Counted from the first letter of the stretch, positions 13,233-23,939 are shown. The stretch is 40,788 nucleotides of DNA from a virus (IMGVR_UViG_3300017987_000171:1-40788), one strand, 5' to 3'. The notes: generated by a model not told the origin, from the letters alone. Numbers and translations: made by a program.

Positions 13233-13352
13233 CTATCTCCTGTTTCTGCCTCTGCCTGTGGAGCGGGTTGTCTTGCATCCGCCCCTACCTCGATTGGCTC
13301 GCGCGCCCCGGCCGCTGCCATCGCGCTTCGGTGTGCCTCGTTTCGTTGCCAT
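13233..13352 (-). CDS. 39-residue Gly/Arg-rich phage protein
   Basis: Starts MATKRGTPKRDGSGRG; almost all Gly, Arg, Thr, Lys with one Cys. It recalls a very small phage/bacterial family of the form MPKRDGTGP...GRG. GGAG lies 7 nt before the ATG, and it fits neatly between the tail fibre and the next gene. Function unknown. Confidence 0.55.
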   Translation of the reverse strand: MATKRGTPKRDGSGRGARANRGRGGCKTTRSTGRGRNRR

Positions 13353-13363
13353 CAAATATCTCC

Positions 13364-16300
13364 TTACGGGCTCGTAATAGGTTCGTAGTACTCGACTTGG
13401 ATCTGCACCCAGCTAATGTCGGTGGTAGGCAGATCGAGCATGATGATCTGTCCCGCCGCTATCGTGGCATAGGTGATCGTATCTTCACTCGCCTCGGTAC
13501 TGGAACTGGTAGTGATCGCATCGATGGTCGGATTGACCCCGTTGATCGTTGTCGGGTCATCCCAGTTCTCTACGTTGATCGCATACGTGGAAGAGGCCGA
13601 GGTCTTAATGTGAATGTCGGTAACGACGACGCCGTGCGGGAACTCCGTGGCCTCAATCGCCTTGAGCGGCCAGTTGTCAATCTCCGCTTGCAGCAAGTCG
13701 GGGAAGGCCAACGTCGCGCTGAACGAGCGAATCAGCTTGCCCACCACCACATCGGTCGAGGCGGCCAATTCCGCGTGGGCGCTGCCATGTTGAATGACCA
13801 CCGAGCCGTCGGTGAAGTCCAGGTCGATATCGCCGTCGGTGTCCGGCGTCTGGCCCTGCGGCAGTTCCAGGTCCGCTCCGCCGAAGTCGTAGTCACCGGT
13901 GCCGCTATCACCGTCGTTCTTGAGGAAGTCATCGTCTACATCGATCTCGTCGTTCGCTGCATCCCAGGTGCAGCTCGTACCGCAGTTGATCGTGTCGATG
14001 TCATCGGCTTGAATCGAATCGTTGTTGTACGATCCGGCAGTGATCGCCCCGGCTACGGTGTCCGGCGTGAGGGTAATGGTCACGTCCGCGTCGGTGCCCG
14101 GCAGTACGTCGTCGGCCCCGCCGGAAAGGCCCGTCCCGGAGCACACAATATCCACCAATTTCGCCGCCGCCATGTAGTCGGTGCCCGCCACGGCGGCGCT
14201 GATATTGCCCCCGCCGTCGGCCTTGACGATCCCGGAGACCGCCCCTACGACGCTGTCGGTCTCGGTGCAGTTGAGCGTGCCGCCGGTGATACTGAGCTTG
14301 GTGCCTTCTATGTCCGTGCAGGTCGTTGCGTCGGTAACAGCGTCCACGCCTGCCCCGAAGAAGTCCACCGCCGCGTCGCCCGAGGTCGCGACGGTATTGT
14401 CCCCGGTATTCGTGCCGGACACCGAAACCGCGCCCTTGCCAATGGTCAGTGCAGAATCGTTGTCGGCATGGCCGGTCAGCGTGACCGTCCCGGTATTGAC
14501 CGTCAGGGCAGTGGTGAAGGTGGCGTTGGTGACAGAAGCAGCTTCGCCGGTACAGGTACCGGAGGAGCCGGTTACATCGCCGGTCACATTGCCCGTTAAG
14601 GCCCCGGCGAAGCCCGTAGTCGTGATAACGCCCGTGCTCGGCGTGTAGTAACACGTACCATCCGATTCCAGACCCAAATTGCCGCCGTCCAAGTCGCCGT
14701 CCGGGACAAAGACCAGGGGATTGTTCTCGGCCGTACTCTCATTGTCGGTAATCGTAACCGCCGTCGCTATGGCTGCGGTGCCCGTACAGGTACTCGACGT
14801 CAGGGTGTCGCTGATCCGGTCATCGGGGATTTCACCGGCGTCGAAGAAGTCGGTCGCGCTGTCTCCCGTTGCGGCATCCACGCCGGTCAGATTGCCGCCC
14901 CCGCCGCTGAACTCGGTAGCTGCAACCGTCCCGCTGGACGGGTTGTAGGTAAAATTGCCGTCGGACTCCAGGTTTGTGTTGTCGGTGGTGAACACGACCT
15001 CGTGCCCGTCGTCTGTGCTCTCGTCGTCAGCGACGGAGACCGTGCCGGCGGCCTCCCATGTCAGATTGCCCGAGCCATCGGTCTGCAACTGCTCTCCGGC
15101 ATCTCCATCGTCGGGCGGCAAGGTGAACGTCACATCTGCCGCCACGTCGTAGCCCTGAATAATAGTCTCGTGGGCATCGGCGCTCGACCCCTCGAAGTGC
15201 AGGGTGTTGCCAGTCCCATCGGCAGTGAAGGCCGCCCCACTGGCCGAGTCGCCGACCGCCGTAATGTCCCCCGCCCCGGCAGCCGACCAGCTCGTCACGC
15301 CCGAACCGTTCGTAGTCAGGACCTCCCCGTTGTCTCCATCGTCGGCCGGCAGGGTGAGCGTGACATTCCCCGTCATCGCCTGCGCCTGCAACGTGAGCGT
15401 ATTCGTGCCGTCGTCGGAGTCCTCGCCGATCACCACCGACCCGGCCGCCGCCTTGTTCCCACGGGCGTACACGACCGTATCGATCACGCCGGACCCCTGA
15501 TTCCACAGCACGGTCCCCGCACCGATATACTTATTACCATGCACATCGCAGTCCTGCGTCTCGTTGTATACGAGGAGATGGTCGTTCGAAGCTTCGATTA
15601 CATTGCCGCAGACGAGTCCGTTGCTGGCGACCTTCAGCGCGATACCGTTGTAGGCGTCGAGGATCAGGTTATTGGCGACGACCGCATCGTCACCGTCCAC
15701 CTGAATGGCGTACTGGTCGGCGCAGTTCTGCATTCTACAGACGTTGCCGGCAACCACTACGCCGGACAGCACGGCGGCGGAGCCCCCTTCATCGACCCGA
15801 ATCGCGGGATACGTCGTCTCGATGACATTATCCTTGACCTCGATACCGTAGCCGCCTGTATCCACATGGACCCCGTACCGCCCGGTCATGGTATTGCCGA
15901 TAATGTGAATGTCGTTCGGCTCGTCGCCGGCCGCATCATTGGTGCTCACCAGCACGCACTCGCCGCTGGCATCATTGGTCATTAGATTGCAGTCTACCAC
16001 CCAGATACGGTCGGTATCCGTCGTCGCGTCGGCATAGATTTGGATGGCCTCCTGCGTCCCCGAATCGCTCGTATCAATACTGCATTCGCTGATCCAAATG
16101 TTCGTAGAACGACTGATGCGGCAGCCGATGTACTGGCAACTCTCCAGGGTGTTGTTGTGAACGTGCACATCATCGCAGTCTCGATAGAAGTCGATGGCAG
16201 CGCCCTGATGCCCGCCGCCGGTATCCTTCCCGCAGTTGATGAAATGGTTGCCCGTCACTTGGCCGCGCACCACGCCACTCAGAAACACCCCGATAATCGC

Positions 16301-17548
16301 GTGGTCGGCGTCGCTGGGAGTGGCGTGGTCCATCGTGCAGTTCTGTACTCGTACGTCACTACACGTTGTAAAATGGAGGTCGCCGGAAGTCCATTCCGTG
16401 GGCGTACCTGGAACACTGCCTGTGAAGTAGCAGTCCTGAATCCAAATGTCGGAGGCGGTGTAGCAATCGATGTAATATTCAAAGAAGCCTTTGAAATGGC
16501 AATTCTGCACGCGAACGTGATTGCTCGTGTTGAAGTAGAGCCCTCGTTTGCTCGCCGGACTGCTCGGATTCCCCTGATTGCTCCCGTTCAGATCGAAGGT
16601 CAGGCCGCGCACGGAGATATAGTTTTCGCTGGTCGCCGTGAACAAATCGTCCGTCGCCGAGTCCTTCATCTTAATCGTACTGGCCCCAATCCCGTCGCCG
16701 AGTAGCGTGAGATTGCTCTGCAAGGTGAGCGCATCGGCGATGTACGTGCCTTCCGGGAAATAGATGGTACCGCCGCCGGCGGTGTTCGCCGCATCTATCG
16801 CCGCCTGAATCTCCGTACTACTCTCGCTCGTCCCCGTATCGTCGGCGTCGTAGTCCGTCTTGACATTGATGAACGGCCGGCCCAACTGGTCGCGGACGGT
16901 GCGCCCGTTCGCCAGCGTCGTGGTCGTGCCGTCGGTAACGTCGGTCCAGGCGGCGCTGAGGGACCCGATATCGACGCCCGTAGTCGCCAGCACCCAGGCC
17001 GAACCGTTCCAGTAGGTGTAGCCGACGTCACTGCCGAACCCGGCGGGCAGGTTCATATCCTCGGCGTAGTCCACTACCGGCGCCCGCAGCGCCCGGCCGA
17101 CCTGCTCGGCGAGGTCCTGGACCATCAGCGTCAGTCGGTCCACGGAATTGCCCACTTCCCGTTCGGTCGGGGCGCTCTGCGTTCCGTAGCTGTTGGTCTG
17201 CGTGCGCGGCGTGGCCCGCTGCAAGACGATCTGGTAGCCGCTGGCGAACGCGGTAACGGTCGTCACCGTCCCGCCCGGCCCGTCCCGGAAGTCGTTGTTG
17301 GTGGCGGCCACGGAATAGCCGTAGGTGCCCGAGGAGTTCTCCGTCAGGGTCCTCGGGTCGCCGTCGGAGTCCACCAGGATCACGACGAGGTCCTCGTGGG
17401 TCGAAGCGCTCGTATTCCAGATGTCCCAGGAAAAGGTGAAGCTCTTCGTCGAGCCGTTGCAGGAATAAATTGTGGGTTCATAAACAGTCTCTACCCCCGC
17501 CCCCCACACCGCCGCCGTCAGTAGTAACGCCAGTACAATCGTTTTCAT
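13364..17548 (-). CDS. Tail fibre/tailspike with T7-type N-terminus and beta-helix
   Basis: 1394 residues. It begins with a signal-peptide-like MKTIVLALLLTAAVWGAG. Residues about 20-165 resemble the T7 gp17 N-terminal domain that attaches fibres to the tail (ending in QDLAEQVGRALRAPVVD). Residues about 255-700 form a pectate-lyase-like right-handed beta-helix (GGGTIYFPEGTYI, many N-x-hydrophobic rungs). The C-terminal half has repeated GD-GE-L-T-GSG-W modules, common in fibre shafts. It probably recognises or degrades a surface polysaccharide. AAGGAG precedes the ATG, which overlaps the upstream stop (ATGA). Confidence 0.85.
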   Translation of the reverse strand: MKTIVLALLLTAAVWGAGVETVYEPTIYSCNGSTKSFTFSWDIWNTSASTHEDLVVILVDSDGDPRTLTENSSGTYGYSVAATNNDFRDGPGGTVTTVTAFASGYQIVLQRATPRTQTNSYGTQSAPTEREVGNSVDRLTLMVQDLAEQVGRALRAPVVDYAEDMNLPAGFGSDVGYTYWNGSAWVLATTGVDIGSLSAAWTDVTDGTTTTLANGRTVRDQLGRPFINVKTDYDADDTGTSESSTEIQAAIDAANTAGGGTIYFPEGTYIADALTLQSNLTLLGDGIGASTIKMKDSATDDLFTATSENYISVRGLTFDLNGSNQGNPSSPASKRGLYFNTSNHVRVQNCHFKGFFEYYIDCYTASDIWIQDCYFTGSVPGTPTEWTSGDLHFTTCSDVRVQNCTMDHATPSDADHAIIGVFLSGVVRGQVTGNHFINCGKDTGGGHQGAAIDFYRDCDDVHVHNNTLESCQYIGCRISRSTNIWISECSIDTSDSGTQEAIQIYADATTDTDRIWVVDCNLMTNDASGECVLVSTNDAAGDEPNDIHIIGNTMTGRYGVHVDTGGYGIEVKDNVIETTYPAIRVDEGGSAAVLSGVVVAGNVCRMQNCADQYAIQVDGDDAVVANNLILDAYNGIALKVASNGLVCGNVIEASNDHLLVYNETQDCDVHGNKYIGAGTVLWNQGSGVIDTVVYARGNKAAAGSVVIGEDSDDGTNTLTLQAQAMTGNVTLTLPADDGDNGEVLTTNGSGVTSWSAAGAGDITAVGDSASGAAFTADGTGNTLHFEGSSADAHETIIQGYDVAADVTFTLPPDDGDAGEQLQTDGSGNLTWEAAGTVSVADDESTDDGHEVVFTTDNTNLESDGNFTYNPSSGTVAATEFSGGGGNLTGVDAATGDSATDFFDAGEIPDDRISDTLTSSTCTGTAAIATAVTITDNESTAENNPLVFVPDGDLDGGNLGLESDGTCYYTPSTGVITTTGFAGALTGNVTGDVTGSSGTCTGEAASVTNATFTTALTVNTGTVTLTGHADNDSALTIGKGAVSVSGTNTGDNTVATSGDAAVDFFGAGVDAVTDATTCTDIEGTKLSITGGTLNCTETDSVVGAVSGIVKADGGGNISAAVAGTDYMAAAKLVDIVCSGTGLSGGADDVLPGTDADVTITLTPDTVAGAITAGSYNNDSIQADDIDTINCGTSCTWDAANDEIDVDDDFLKNDGDSGTGDYDFGGADLELPQGQTPDTDGDIDLDFTDGSVVIQHGSAHAELAASTDVVVGKLIRSFSATLAFPDLLQAEIDNWPLKAIEATEFPHGVVVTDIHIKTSASSTYAINVENWDDPTTINGVNPTIDAITTSSSTEASEDTITYATIAAGQIIMLDLPTTDISWVQIQVEYYEPITSP

Positions 17549-20500
17549 CGCGTACTCCTTGTCCCTTGCGTAGAGGCAGAACGTTTTTGCAGTTCAGCTC
17601 GCAACGTCGCCACCCGATCTTCATAACCCGTATGAGGGTGCCCCGCAGGATAGCGTCGCCCGTCACTGCGAGTGTACGGTTTCTTATATATGTGCGACGC
17701 GATAGCCTTGCGTAATTGCGCAAGCGTCATTGCATGAGGCGGGAAATGCTTCCAATTGAGGACCCTAACCGGATCAATAAGTAGCTTTTTCTCCCATTCT
17801 TGCCGCATATCGTTCGGCACAAAGTCGGGCTTGAGCACCCGTTTCACCTGCTCATTGTAATACTCTATTGCCCCCCAGGGATCTTTGTACTGATCCAATC
17901 GCCACGCCAATGCTTCGCGCTTCTCGCGAAGGTCCCAGCAGTCTCGCATAGCGGCACGTTTGCTCAAGGTATCCTCATCATAGGTCGGTCGCAATCCAAT
18001 CAACGCTTCCATTGCGGCGACTGAATCATCCAGGCCCTTGTTTCGACTCTGACTGAATACGCTTACGGAAATAGGGACCAGCCTGCGTAACTCATGTGCA
18101 AACAGTTCGGCCATTTTCTCTACGAACGGGTCGGTCGGACGATAAACCATGTCGCCCTTCCAATCGTAGATCGCCTTGCCCAGAAACAGCGATTGTGCAT
18201 CGTGAAGCATCTCAAAGCTGGTCGCCTTCATACCGCCAATCCGCTTGAGTGATTCCGTAACCGCTTTGTCCGGCCGACCGCGCAGGGTATTGAAGGCCAC
18301 GTTCCAGTAATCTTTATCGTAGCTGGCCAGATCGATCATAATCCGGTCGCCGTGTTGGTCTCTCTTGCCAGTATCGATCTTCAATAGGTCTCGTACATCA
18401 TCCAGATCCTCCGGTTTCTCAGGCGGCTTGCCAGTCAGGATTATCGTCCCAATGGTAGCAAGCGTCCCAGTCACTACCCACGAATTGACGATATTGCGTC
18501 GGGACCGCCCGGCGCTGTAACCCTCAGCCCCGCGTCCCCATTGGGTGGCGGCCTTGAACATCGTACGATAGTTGCCCTCCGCGTATCCCGGCGCCATGAA
18601 GATAAACCGTAAGGCGGTCGTTACCGTTCCGCTACGGCCAAAGAGGCGTTCGTTCATCATGCCATAGAAATTCTGCTGTTCTTTGATAAGCTCAATCTTC
18701 TCTACCGAGGTAAGCTCCCGGCCCTGCTTTCCGACCGCTTCGCCCACAGAATCAAGGTACTTACCGAACTTCACAGCCGGGATGTACTGCTCGAACATCC
18801 AGTTCACAAAACCAACGGGCACCTTAAACGGCGCCGCTACGCCTTTGAGGATTACCCTGGACCCTGCGTCGAGTTCGTGCATCATGCTCTTGACGGCGCG
18901 CTGGGCCTCGGACTCAATAGAGTATTGATGGCCGCCGCCGTGCTCAATATAGTCCCGGTACGCAGGACGCAGCGCGGGGTCTTTCGTCATGTTGGTAAAG
19001 AGTGCCTTGAAGCCCGTGCGCGACGTCCCTTTGTAGAAACCCAAGAAGCCGGTATCAGCGATAGATTGCTTGGCAATCTGCCAGGCGTGAAACGCGCTGC
19101 CGATGAACTTCAAACTGCGCAGGGCATTGTTCACCTTGCGCATCACGTTCAGGGCTTTGTTCTGCGTAATCTTATTGGTAGAAATCAGGCTGTTGATAAG
19201 CGCGGCCATTGTCGGTTCAACGCGCGCGTCGACAAAGGCCGGCTCCGGTCGCAACGGGTCCCCGATAAAGTCCCAATCGGCAGGCGCCTTGTCTGTTTCT
19301 TCAATATAGATACCCTTGCCCTCGGCCATCATGTAATCGTGCAACTGCTGCATGGCGGTCCGGCGCGCAATCGCCTGAAACTCCCTCCGCAGATTCTCTA
19401 CGGGGTTCTTCGTTCGCGCTTCCAGCCCGAAGGCTTTGGCGTCGGCGTAGGTGGGAAAGCTCTTGCGCTTGGTATAACGATCGGTGGTCCGCCAGTGTTT
19501 GAGGAAAGCACTGACTTTGCGTCCGCCCTTGTAGATGCCGTAGAAGTAGTCTTCGACCTTACCTACATCCTTCCCGGCGACTTCCTGGAGGTAGCGATAA
19601 TTGTCATCGGCGATTTCGTCCAGCGCGCGGCGAATCTTCGAGTCCTTTAGCGCCTTCGGCATTTTGGCAAAGGCTTCTCGTTGCAGCGCCCGCGCCTTGC
19701 CTTCAAGCCCGTGACCGCGCGAGAGCATCACCATTTCGAGAACGTTGTCCGGGTACTTTTGCAGTTCCTTCTCAAATTCACTTACGGTCGCATCGACGGC
19801 GTCCAGGCGGGCGTCGTTGAATTCCAGCGTTTCGGCCTCCGGCCGGTGCATAGCCTTAATCACTTCCGCATAGGGCGCACGGCCATGTTTTTCAATCACC
19901 AACCGGGCGGGCTCCAAACCTCGCAATACAGCGGCGTAGCCTGCCCGTACAGCGGAGACATCCAACATGCCCTTGTGGCGAGCCTCTTCTGAAACACCTG
20001 CGGGAGGCGGTGGGGCATATTCCTCCCTCGTCATCTCCCACGGCTCGCGGGCCTCTACAGCCCCCACCGATTCAGTCGTCGGTCGGCCTGTACGTAATGC
20101 CTCGCCACCTTCTTCGGCGGGCACTTCTTCTTGGCCTTCTTGCGCCCGGCGCTGCTCATGCACATCCGCATGAAGTTCGCCTGTTTCTGGGATACGCTCG
20201 GCATGTTCGGCCTCCTTTTCGGTAGTGGCTTCCCCAGGCCCCGCCGCGCCCGGCATTGTTTCTTGCGTCGCCGGGGTGATAATATCGTCTATTCGCGGCA
20301 GAACCAAAGACGGGTCATCGTGGACCGTAAGTGCGCGAAAGCCTCCAGCCCCGTCTGGGAAAAATCCGATGTCTAACTGGACTTGTGATTCAAAATTATG
20401 AGTTCCGGGGTGGTTCGCCGTAACCCAGCGCAGACTTCCGTCTTTGTTGAATGTTAGCGTAACCTCTATCGCCCCCCCTTCGCCTTCTTCTCCTTTTGGG

Positions 20501-21921
20501 ACTACTCCTCGGATTCTCTTGGTGATGTCGCCCGTCTTAGGGCTTATTTCCTCTGTCCATTCCCCAGGCCCCGCCTCCCCCGGCGCTTTTGCCTCAACGG
20601 TCGGCTCGGTGGGTGTGGCCGGGGGCGGGGTCTGTTTTTCTTCGGTCGGTTTGGCTTCGGGTTTGGTCTCGGCTTGCTGTGCGGCGACCGCTTTCTCCCG
20701 TTCGGCTACGGCCGCATCGTACGTCTCCTTTGTAGCGACCATCGGCATCTGCGGGATTTCGGGCTCTGCCTGAGCCGGGGTCGTCGCCTCGGCGATCTCT
20801 GTGGCGGCGTTGAAGACCAGCGACCCGCCGCCTAAGAAGAACCCCGCCCCGGCCCCCCCGGCGAAGGCCGTCGGGGAGCGCCGTGTTATCATGTCCTCAA
20901 CGTCGATATCTTTATCGTAGATGATCGTTGCGGCCCCGGCCCCGACCCATTCCTGGGCCACTTCTTCGAGTCCCTCCTTGATCGAGGCTTCAATATGCTG
21001 TTTCCCGAGCTTGCCGACCACGCGGGCAATCTTCTTCAAGGCGCGATCGCTGGCCTCGCCGGCGAACTCCTTGGCAACCGCCTTGGAAGCGCCCTTGCCC
21101 AGCTTCATAATGTGGCCGACCTGCGCTACTTCAATCACGCCGTTGACCGTTCCCACGACGTAGCGGGCCATCTGCGCCTCTTCCTCGGACGCGCCGTCGG
21201 CCAGGGCTTCGCGGTAGGCGTTATCGCCCTCCACCACGGCCCCGACGAGAAAGCCCCCGGCCGCCCCGCCGGTCGCCAAGGTCGCCCCGGTCGCCAGACC
21301 CATCATGGGCGCCGTTTTCGCGACGGTATTGGCCAGCCAGCCCCCGGCCCCGGCCCCTTTGCCAGGCTGAAAGAGCGGCGAACTGGAATAGTCGTAGAGC
21401 TGCTGGGCGTAATCGTCCCACGCCGCCCCGACCCGCTCCACCTTTGCGGCATCATAGTTGAACGGACCAAACCGCGTGAGGCCGTAGAACAACGGCGACC
21501 GGGCCACGCGGCGCAGTGCGCTGCCGAGCGTCCCTGCGGCGCTGCCCTCCACATTGGCGGCCCCCGATTCCAGTCCCATCCCGATTTCGTCCAGGACGCC
21601 GCGATACTGACGGCGCAGAATGAGCTGGTCCAGGGCGGCAGCCTTATCGCTCTGCGAGCCGGCCTGATCGTAGATGCCGAACAGATCCGGATAGCTCAGG
21701 CCCGTCTGGTCGTGATCCTTCACCATGTCGGCGGCCACTTCGCTGCGGGTCTTCGTCGGCAACGGCTCGACGCGCGGACCCATCGCCCCGAACCCAAACT
21801 GCGTCCGTCGCTTCTTCGGCTGGGCTGCGTCGGCGGCGGTGAACGCTCGCTCGATATCGCTGTTGACCGTATCGGCGGCGGCGAAGGCATCGTCAATCTG
21901 TTTGGTCGTAAAGGTCGCCAT
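17545..21921 (-). CDS. Large internal virion protein (gp16-like)
   Basis: 1458 residues, second only to the tail genes in size and in the position of T7 gp16 relative to gp14- and gp15-like genes. Hydrophobic Gly/Ala-rich segments near residues 195-235 and 345-365 could insert in membranes, a Pro/Glu-rich linker spans about 375-600, and the C-terminal half is helical, resembling large polyvalent protein-associated domains. I see no lytic transglycosylase signature at the N-terminus. Probable role: ejected with the DNA to form a channel through the cell envelope. Confidence 0.7.
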   Translation of the reverse strand: MATFTTKQIDDAFAAADTVNSDIERAFTAADAAQPKKRRTQFGFGAMGPRVEPLPTKTRSEVAADMVKDHDQTGLSYPDLFGIYDQAGSQSDKAAALDQLILRRQYRGVLDEIGMGLESGAANVEGSAAGTLGSALRRVARSPLFYGLTRFGPFNYDAAKVERVGAAWDDYAQQLYDYSSSPLFQPGKGAGAGGWLANTVAKTAPMMGLATGATLATGGAAGGFLVGAVVEGDNAYREALADGASEEEAQMARYVVGTVNGVIEVAQVGHIMKLGKGASKAVAKEFAGEASDRALKKIARVVGKLGKQHIEASIKEGLEEVAQEWVGAGAATIIYDKDIDVEDMITRRSPTAFAGGAGAGFFLGGGSLVFNAATEIAEATTPAQAEPEIPQMPMVATKETYDAAVAEREKAVAAQQAETKPEAKPTEEKQTPPPATPTEPTVEAKAPGEAGPGEWTEEISPKTGDITKRIRGVVPKGEEGEGGAIEVTLTFNKDGSLRWVTANHPGTHNFESQVQLDIGFFPDGAGGFRALTVHDDPSLVLPRIDDIITPATQETMPGAAGPGEATTEKEAEHAERIPETGELHADVHEQRRAQEGQEEVPAEEGGEALRTGRPTTESVGAVEAREPWEMTREEYAPPPPAGVSEEARHKGMLDVSAVRAGYAAVLRGLEPARLVIEKHGRAPYAEVIKAMHRPEAETLEFNDARLDAVDATVSEFEKELQKYPDNVLEMVMLSRGHGLEGKARALQREAFAKMPKALKDSKIRRALDEIADDNYRYLQEVAGKDVGKVEDYFYGIYKGGRKVSAFLKHWRTTDRYTKRKSFPTYADAKAFGLEARTKNPVENLRREFQAIARRTAMQQLHDYMMAEGKGIYIEETDKAPADWDFIGDPLRPEPAFVDARVEPTMAALINSLISTNKITQNKALNVMRKVNNALRSLKFIGSAFHAWQIAKQSIADTGFLGFYKGTSRTGFKALFTNMTKDPALRPAYRDYIEHGGGHQYSIESEAQRAVKSMMHELDAGSRVILKGVAAPFKVPVGFVNWMFEQYIPAVKFGKYLDSVGEAVGKQGRELTSVEKIELIKEQQNFYGMMNERLFGRSGTVTTALRFIFMAPGYAEGNYRTMFKAATQWGRGAEGYSAGRSRRNIVNSWVVTGTLATIGTIILTGKPPEKPEDLDDVRDLLKIDTGKRDQHGDRIMIDLASYDKDYWNVAFNTLRGRPDKAVTESLKRIGGMKATSFEMLHDAQSLFLGKAIYDWKGDMVYRPTDPFVEKMAELFAHELRRLVPISVSVFSQSRNKGLDDSVAAMEALIGLRPTYDEDTLSKRAAMRDCWDLREKREALAWRLDQYKDPWGAIEYYNEQVKRVLKPDFVPNDMRQEWEKKLLIDPVRVLNWKHFPPHAMTLAQLRKAIASHIYKKPYTRSDGRRYPAGHPHTGYEDRVATLRAELQKRSASTQGTRSTR

Positions 21922-21924
21922 GTC

Positions 21925-23472
21925 CTATCGCATGAAGCTCGTCGTCGGTACCTCGTTCATATCCATGCCTAACGGCACAGGCTTCTTATTGAGTTCTTCC
22001 AAGAACGCCTTTCGCTCGGCGTCGCTGTAACGGCGCACCGTCTGTTTCTGTTTGTCGCTGAGTCGGGGCCAGATCTTCTCGAACCCGGTGGGTATCGTTT
22101 CCGCATCTGTTTTCGGCTCCGCCGGGGCCTCCTCTTCGGGCTCCGCGTCCCACGTCTCGCGCACTTCCAGGATAGTGGCCCGGACTTCCCGCTCGTACGC
22201 CGCCCGGTCGATAGGCTTGTCCTTGGTGAAGTTTCGCTCGACCCAGACGTCCATACGCCGTCCCACTTCGCCGCGCATGGCAATCTGCTGCTCCACGGGG
22301 AACGGTTCGTAGGTATTGTCTGGCGGGGCTTGCGCCAAGATTTTGGTCGCGTCGGCAATGGCCGTACGCCGCAGGTCGGCAACGGCCTTATCGTAAACGT
22401 CCCCCCGCTGGCGAATGAAGTATTTGGCGTCGGTATCATCGAGGTACGGGCTCTCGCGCAGGCGGATTTTCTCGTACTCGTCCTCGGAGATATCGCCGCG
22501 CCGGTAGTGGTCCAGGGCGGTACTGATTCGGTCGTAGGCTTGCCGGCGTTTACTGATACCGGGTTTGGCCTTATCTTCCCAGACCGACATACAGGCATCG
22601 TAGGCCTCCTTGCCAATGCCGCCGGCGGCGTAGAGTTGCGCCAAATCAACGATGGAGTGCATCTGTCCCTGCTCGCCCCCGCTCGTGCGGTACGTAACCA
22701 TATCGGCATAGGCTTGCCGGCCCGCATCGAGGACCGCTTGCTTTCTCTCCCGCTCGGCCTCTTTCTCCTGCGCGTCTTCGGCGTCGGCAATCACCTTGCG
22801 CACCCTATCGGCCAGGCCCGCCGTTGAGAACATATCGGGCGTTAGGGAGGCGAGTGCCATATCCGGGTCCTTCTCCGCCAACTTGTAAAGGAACTCGGAC
22901 TTGGCCCAATCCAGGAACTCGGCCTGCTCGTCTTTCGGCCACCACTTCAAGTTATGTGCAATCGCCTCCTTGAGGCCCTCCTCATCGTGCGTATGACACA
23001 GGGAGAGAATCTGCTGACGAGACTGGTCCTGGCGATAACCACGCTCGACGGCCTGCAAATTGGTGGTATAGGCATAGAGATTTTTCTCGCGCATCTGATC
23101 GCTGTACGACATGAATTCGTCCCGTACCGATTCCGGCAACTGTTCCATTGCCTTCTGGACCGTCTGGTCGTGGGCGATTCCATACTGCCCGGCGCCCCAC
23201 TCAAAATCCTCGTTCGTGAGTTCCGGGTCGTTCAGGCGATCACGCATCCATGTCGCCATTGCAACATGGGTCGCAACCTTGGTATCACTGAGCTTCTGGC
23301 CGTCGCGCTCGTCCTTCTCCCGCTCGAGCCGTTTCTGCCAGTCGGCCCCCAGCGCCGCAATCGCGGCCCCCATATCGGCCACGCCGCGCCACACTCGACC
23401 TGAACCCGACGGCGGCGGCACGGCTTGACTGCCTTGAGGCACTCTCTTGGAATATGGTATGTAAATCGGCAT
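21925..23472 (-). CDS. Internal virion protein (gp15-like)
   Basis: 515 residues, overwhelmingly helical and charged, with an N-terminal MPIYIPYSKRVPQG and long helices (WQKRLEREKDERDGQKL). Its position between a gp14-like and a gp16-like gene and its helical character match T7-type internal core protein C. Sequence identity to T7 is not evident by eye. Confidence 0.65.
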   Translation of the reverse strand: MPIYIPYSKRVPQGSQAVPPPSGSGRVWRGVADMGAAIAALGADWQKRLEREKDERDGQKLSDTKVATHVAMATWMRDRLNDPELTNEDFEWGAGQYGIAHDQTVQKAMEQLPESVRDEFMSYSDQMREKNLYAYTTNLQAVERGYRQDQSRQQILSLCHTHDEEGLKEAIAHNLKWWPKDEQAEFLDWAKSEFLYKLAEKDPDMALASLTPDMFSTAGLADRVRKVIADAEDAQEKEAERERKQAVLDAGRQAYADMVTYRTSGGEQGQMHSIVDLAQLYAAGGIGKEAYDACMSVWEDKAKPGISKRRQAYDRISTALDHYRRGDISEDEYEKIRLRESPYLDDTDAKYFIRQRGDVYDKAVADLRRTAIADATKILAQAPPDNTYEPFPVEQQIAMRGEVGRRMDVWVERNFTKDKPIDRAAYEREVRATILEVRETWDAEPEEEAPAEPKTDAETIPTGFEKIWPRLSDKQKQTVRRYSDAERKAFLEELNKKPVPLGMDMNEVPTTSFMR

Positions 23473-23477
23473 CGGCT

Positions 23478-23939
23478 CTACTCGAATACGTCTGAACTTG
23501 CGATACTGTGACCGGCGCTGATACCGCCAGCCACCATCGCCAATCTGCCCTGCTTCTTAGCGCTCTTCGCTTGCTTCTTGGCGTAATAGGCACGGATACG
23601 GTCTGCGTTGACCTGCGTCTTGCGATCCCGCCAGGTCATAAGTTTGTCCAGCGTCATTTCCCGCAGGCTGGTACGAAGCAAATCGGTAGCGCTGCCGCGC
23701 ATCTCCACGCCGCTGCGTGCCAGTTCGTTCGTGATCGAGCCCATCGCACGGTTGATCCCGAGCGAGGTGCGCCACGATTCGTAGGCCGCCCGTTGGGCCG
23801 TCTCCCTGGCCCGAGCCCAGTACGATGCCGCGTGCGCCTTGGCATCGGACGCGGCGGCGTCATGCGAGCGCTTGGCGGCGTACCCTTCGAGTCCCTTGCC
23901 GCCGACCTGCATCAACATTGCTATCATTGCTGGATTCAT
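23478..23939 (-). CDS. Internal virion protein (gp14-like)
   Basis: 153 residues. Starts MNPAMIAMLMQVGGKGL, followed by a long helix with Ala and charged residues and a Gly-rich hydrophobic end. Size, hydrophobic ends and position beside gp15- and gp16-like genes fit internal protein B of T7-type phages, which inserts in the outer membrane during ejection. Confidence 0.6.
   Translation of the reverse strand: MNPAMIAMLMQVGGKGLEGYAAKRSHDAAASDAKAHAASYWARARETAQRAAYESWRTSLGINRAMGSITNELARSGVEMRGSATDLLRTSLREMTLDKLMTWRDRKTQVNADRIRAYYAKKQAKSAKKQGRLAMVAGGISAGHSIASSDVFE

Noticed and set aside
12899-14599. Plus-strand open frame of 566 codons
   Set aside because: Antisense to the tail fibre and the next gene, Arg/Val-rich with no domain; a shadow of GC-biased codons.
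15002-15985. Plus-strand open frame of 327 codons
   Set aside because: Antisense to the fibre's beta-helix; composition (Arg, Gly, Val, Asp) and lack of ribosome site mark it as a shadow.
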